A stretch of 6,834 bases of DNA. Origin: Bin80 sp022820435 (GTDB lineage Bacteria; Bacteroidota; Rhodothermia; Rhodothermales; Bin80). The stretch is taken from the NCBI GenBank assembly GCA_022820435.1, contig JAJEFL010000118.1, positions 1-6,834 of the forward strand. Reading direction: 5' to 3'. Positions 6,707 through 6,834 of this stretch are shown here, piece after piece (the stretch's first letter is position 1; the number at the start of each line of letters is the position of its first letter). Both the position numbers and the translations under genes were made by a program. The notes beneath the pieces are model-generated. The model ran no database searches. It was not told the DNA's origin and saw only the letters and a list, made by a program, of their open reading frames with translations.

Positions 6707-6834
6707 TTATATCCCACCTGATGAACGGTTAGAAGGAGAACCAACCTCTGACGACTGTGGATCTCTTCGCGCTGCACGCCGAATCGCAAGGATCTCTTCA
6801 TAGTCCTCATAGAACACCCCCTCCGGCCAACTAC
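6707..6834 (-). CDS. possible 3' end of an unidentified gene, cut by the window edge
   Basis: On the minus strand a frame is open from the window edge to TAA at 6709-6707, giving 41 residues. They begin SWPEGVFYEDYEEILAIRRA and end SGGI. The acidic, Tyr-rich start and the Glu/Arg-rich helix-like segment look protein-like, whereas the low-complexity Ser/Gly tail resembles a disordered C-terminus. I do not recognise a family. Other frames here are also open over the same short distance, so coding status is uncertain. If real, it would lie upstream of, and on the same strand as, the R-M genes, with about 285 bp between. Confidence 0.35.
   Translation of the reverse strand, partial: SWPEGVFYEDYEEILAIRRAARRDPQSSEVGSPSNRSSGGI

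Overview
This is an accessory, defence-island type window from a bacterium, most likely a Gram-negative proteobacterium. That guess rests on the Shewanella-type Fic architecture and the Eco57I-like methylase/GIY-YIG helicase set. The sequence holds no rRNA, tRNA or core gene that would fix the genus.

Layout, left to right. Positions 1-230 are a tandem array of a 70-bp unit: three full copies plus the first 20 bp of a fourth, with one substitution in the whole array. It begins exactly at the window edge, so it probably continues to the left. Forty-eight bases after it, a complete class II Fic gene (279-1400, + strand) encodes a predicted AMP transferase. It has an N-terminal inhibitory helix motif, a canonical Fic motif and a C-terminal helical region. 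A 207-bp convergent gap (1401-1607) holds a 9-bp inverted repeat and a doubtful ORF.

Positions 1608-6421, all on the minus strand, form a three-gene restriction-modification (R-M) locus. In order of transcription these are: a 254-aa protein with the SAM-binding half of an N6-adenine methylase but no NPPY; a 505-aa Eco57I-type methylase with NPPY, starting 2 nt after the first gene stops; and, after a 135-bp gap, a 796-aa superfamily-2 helicase with an N-terminal GIY-YIG-like nuclease domain. The two methylase-like proteins plausibly act together to mark host DNA. The helicase-nuclease would translocate on and cut unmodified DNA.

Positions 6422-6706 are a leader with one reasonable promoter candidate and small palindromes. 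Positions 6707-6834 may hold the 3' end of another minus-strand gene that runs off the window.

The individual protein families are recognisable. The least explained parts are the nested 70-bp repeat array beside the Fic gene, the division of labour between the two methylase-like subunits, and the separately spaced nuclease-helicase gene.
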